Source: Parabacteroides merdae ATCC 43184 (lineage in GTDB: Bacteria; Bacteroidota; Bacteroidia; Bacteroidales; Tannerellaceae). From it: 64,000 nt of DNA. A program made the translations under genes and the position numbers. This document shows, piece after piece, positions 63,666 through 64,000 of the stretch. Numbering within the stretch: position 1 is the stretch's first letter; the number at the start of each line of letters is the position of its first letter. The notes beneath the pieces were generated by a model. That model saw only the letters and a list, made by a program, of their open reading frames with translations, ran no database searches and had not been told where the DNA came from. The stretch is taken from assembly GCF_025151215.1 (NCBI RefSeq), contig NZ_CP102286.1:124001-188000 (forward strand), given 5' to 3'.

Positions 63666-64000
63666 ATGAAATATAATACAGAAGAAAAGAAATTGGTTAT
63701 GCCCGAATATGGACGCAATATACAGAATATGGTGGACTATTGCATTACCATTCAGGACAGGGAAGAACGTAAACGCTGTGCAGACACAATAATCAACATC
63801 ATGGGAAACATGTTTCCCCATTTACGCGATGTAAACGACTTCAAACATATTCTCTGGGATCACCTGGCTATTATGGCCGACTTCAAATTGGATATCGATT
63901 ATCCGTACGAGATCGTAAAGAAAGAAGACCTTTACTCACGTCCTCCGCGTATACCTTATAACAATTCGCGTATACGTTACCGTCATTACGGCAAGACGCT
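63666..64000 (+). CDS. DUF4290 family protein, cut by the window edge
   Basis: The first 111 codons are visible, beginning MKYNTEEKKLVMPEYGRNIQ, with no stop before the end of the window. The segment resembles DUF4290, a Bacteroidetes-specific family of about 200 residues and unknown function (CADTIINIMGNMFPHLRD, LWDHLAIMADFKLDIDYPYE). The ATG is supported by a promoter-like element just upstream. No membrane segment or signal is seen. Confidence 0.8.
   Translation, partial: MKYNTEEKKLVMPEYGRNIQNMVDYCITIQDREERKRCADTIINIMGNMFPHLRDVNDFKHILWDHLAIMADFKLDIDYPYEIVKKEDLYSRPPRIPYNNSRIRYRHYGKT

Overview
The window reads as the chromosome of a gut Bacteroidales bacterium, probably Parabacteroides or a close relative. 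The grounds are two SusC/SusD polysaccharide-utilization loci (PULs) with FecR/ECF sigma pairs, a hybrid two-component regulator, Bacteroidetes-only families (DUF4290, DUF3823, DUF6057) and several promoters of the Bacteroidetes type (TTTG, 18-20 bp, TAnnTTTG). The genus is an inference from gene content, not a measurement.

Region 1 (1-11.7 kb) is a type I-C CRISPR-Cas locus. cas3 lies on the + strand at the left edge. The other six genes form a compact minus-strand operon, cas5-cas8c-cas7-cas4-cas1-cas2, with an apparent internal Cas11c start inside cas8c. One array lies on each side of the operon: array 1 (27 intact repeats) after cas2 and array 2 (25 intact repeats) before cas5. Both are transcribed leftward. 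Their 32-nt repeats share the same ends but carry different, fully compensated hairpin stems, and their leaders share a conserved block. Several spacer pairs point to repeated sampling of the same or related invaders.

Region 2 (11.7-25.5 kb) is mostly housekeeping: a MATE exporter, a broken REP-associated transposase (RAYT) with a REP-like palindrome inside it, and a minus-strand run of DUF3298 lipoprotein, rsmG, a metallo-beta-lactamase-fold hydrolase, gcvP, etfB, etfA and an acyl-CoA dehydrogenase. Diverging from this are apbE, a Gfo/Idh/MocA oxidoreductase and a small membrane protein. AATTGTCAATT-type repeats sit at several gene junctions.

Region 3 (25.6-44.1 kb) is PUL 1. A GH127-like lipoprotein lies on the + strand. 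On the minus strand are an ECF sigma factor, FecR anti-sigma, SusC, SusD, an MGH1-like glycosidase, a GH127 beta-L-arabinofuranosidase, a second GH127-like enzyme and a hybrid two-component regulator. The enzymes suggest an arabinose-containing plant glycan, possibly arabinogalactan or an extensin-type glycan.

Region 4 (44.3-63.1 kb) is PUL 2 on the + strand, diverging from PUL 1: ECF sigma, an 874-bp gene-free stretch rich in inverted repeats, a DUF6057 membrane protein, a PD40 lipoprotein with a CXXCH motif, FecR, SusC, SusD, a DUF3823 lipoprotein, a glutaminase-like/GH43 fusion and two GH2 enzymes. A conserved motif lies upstream of both susC genes. The right edge holds the start of a DUF4290 gene.

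Three intergenic regions carry short degenerate tandem arrays with a 22-23 bp period and palindromic cores. These, the element at 45.0-45.66 kb and the structured leader of the first sigma gene are the least explained sequences here.
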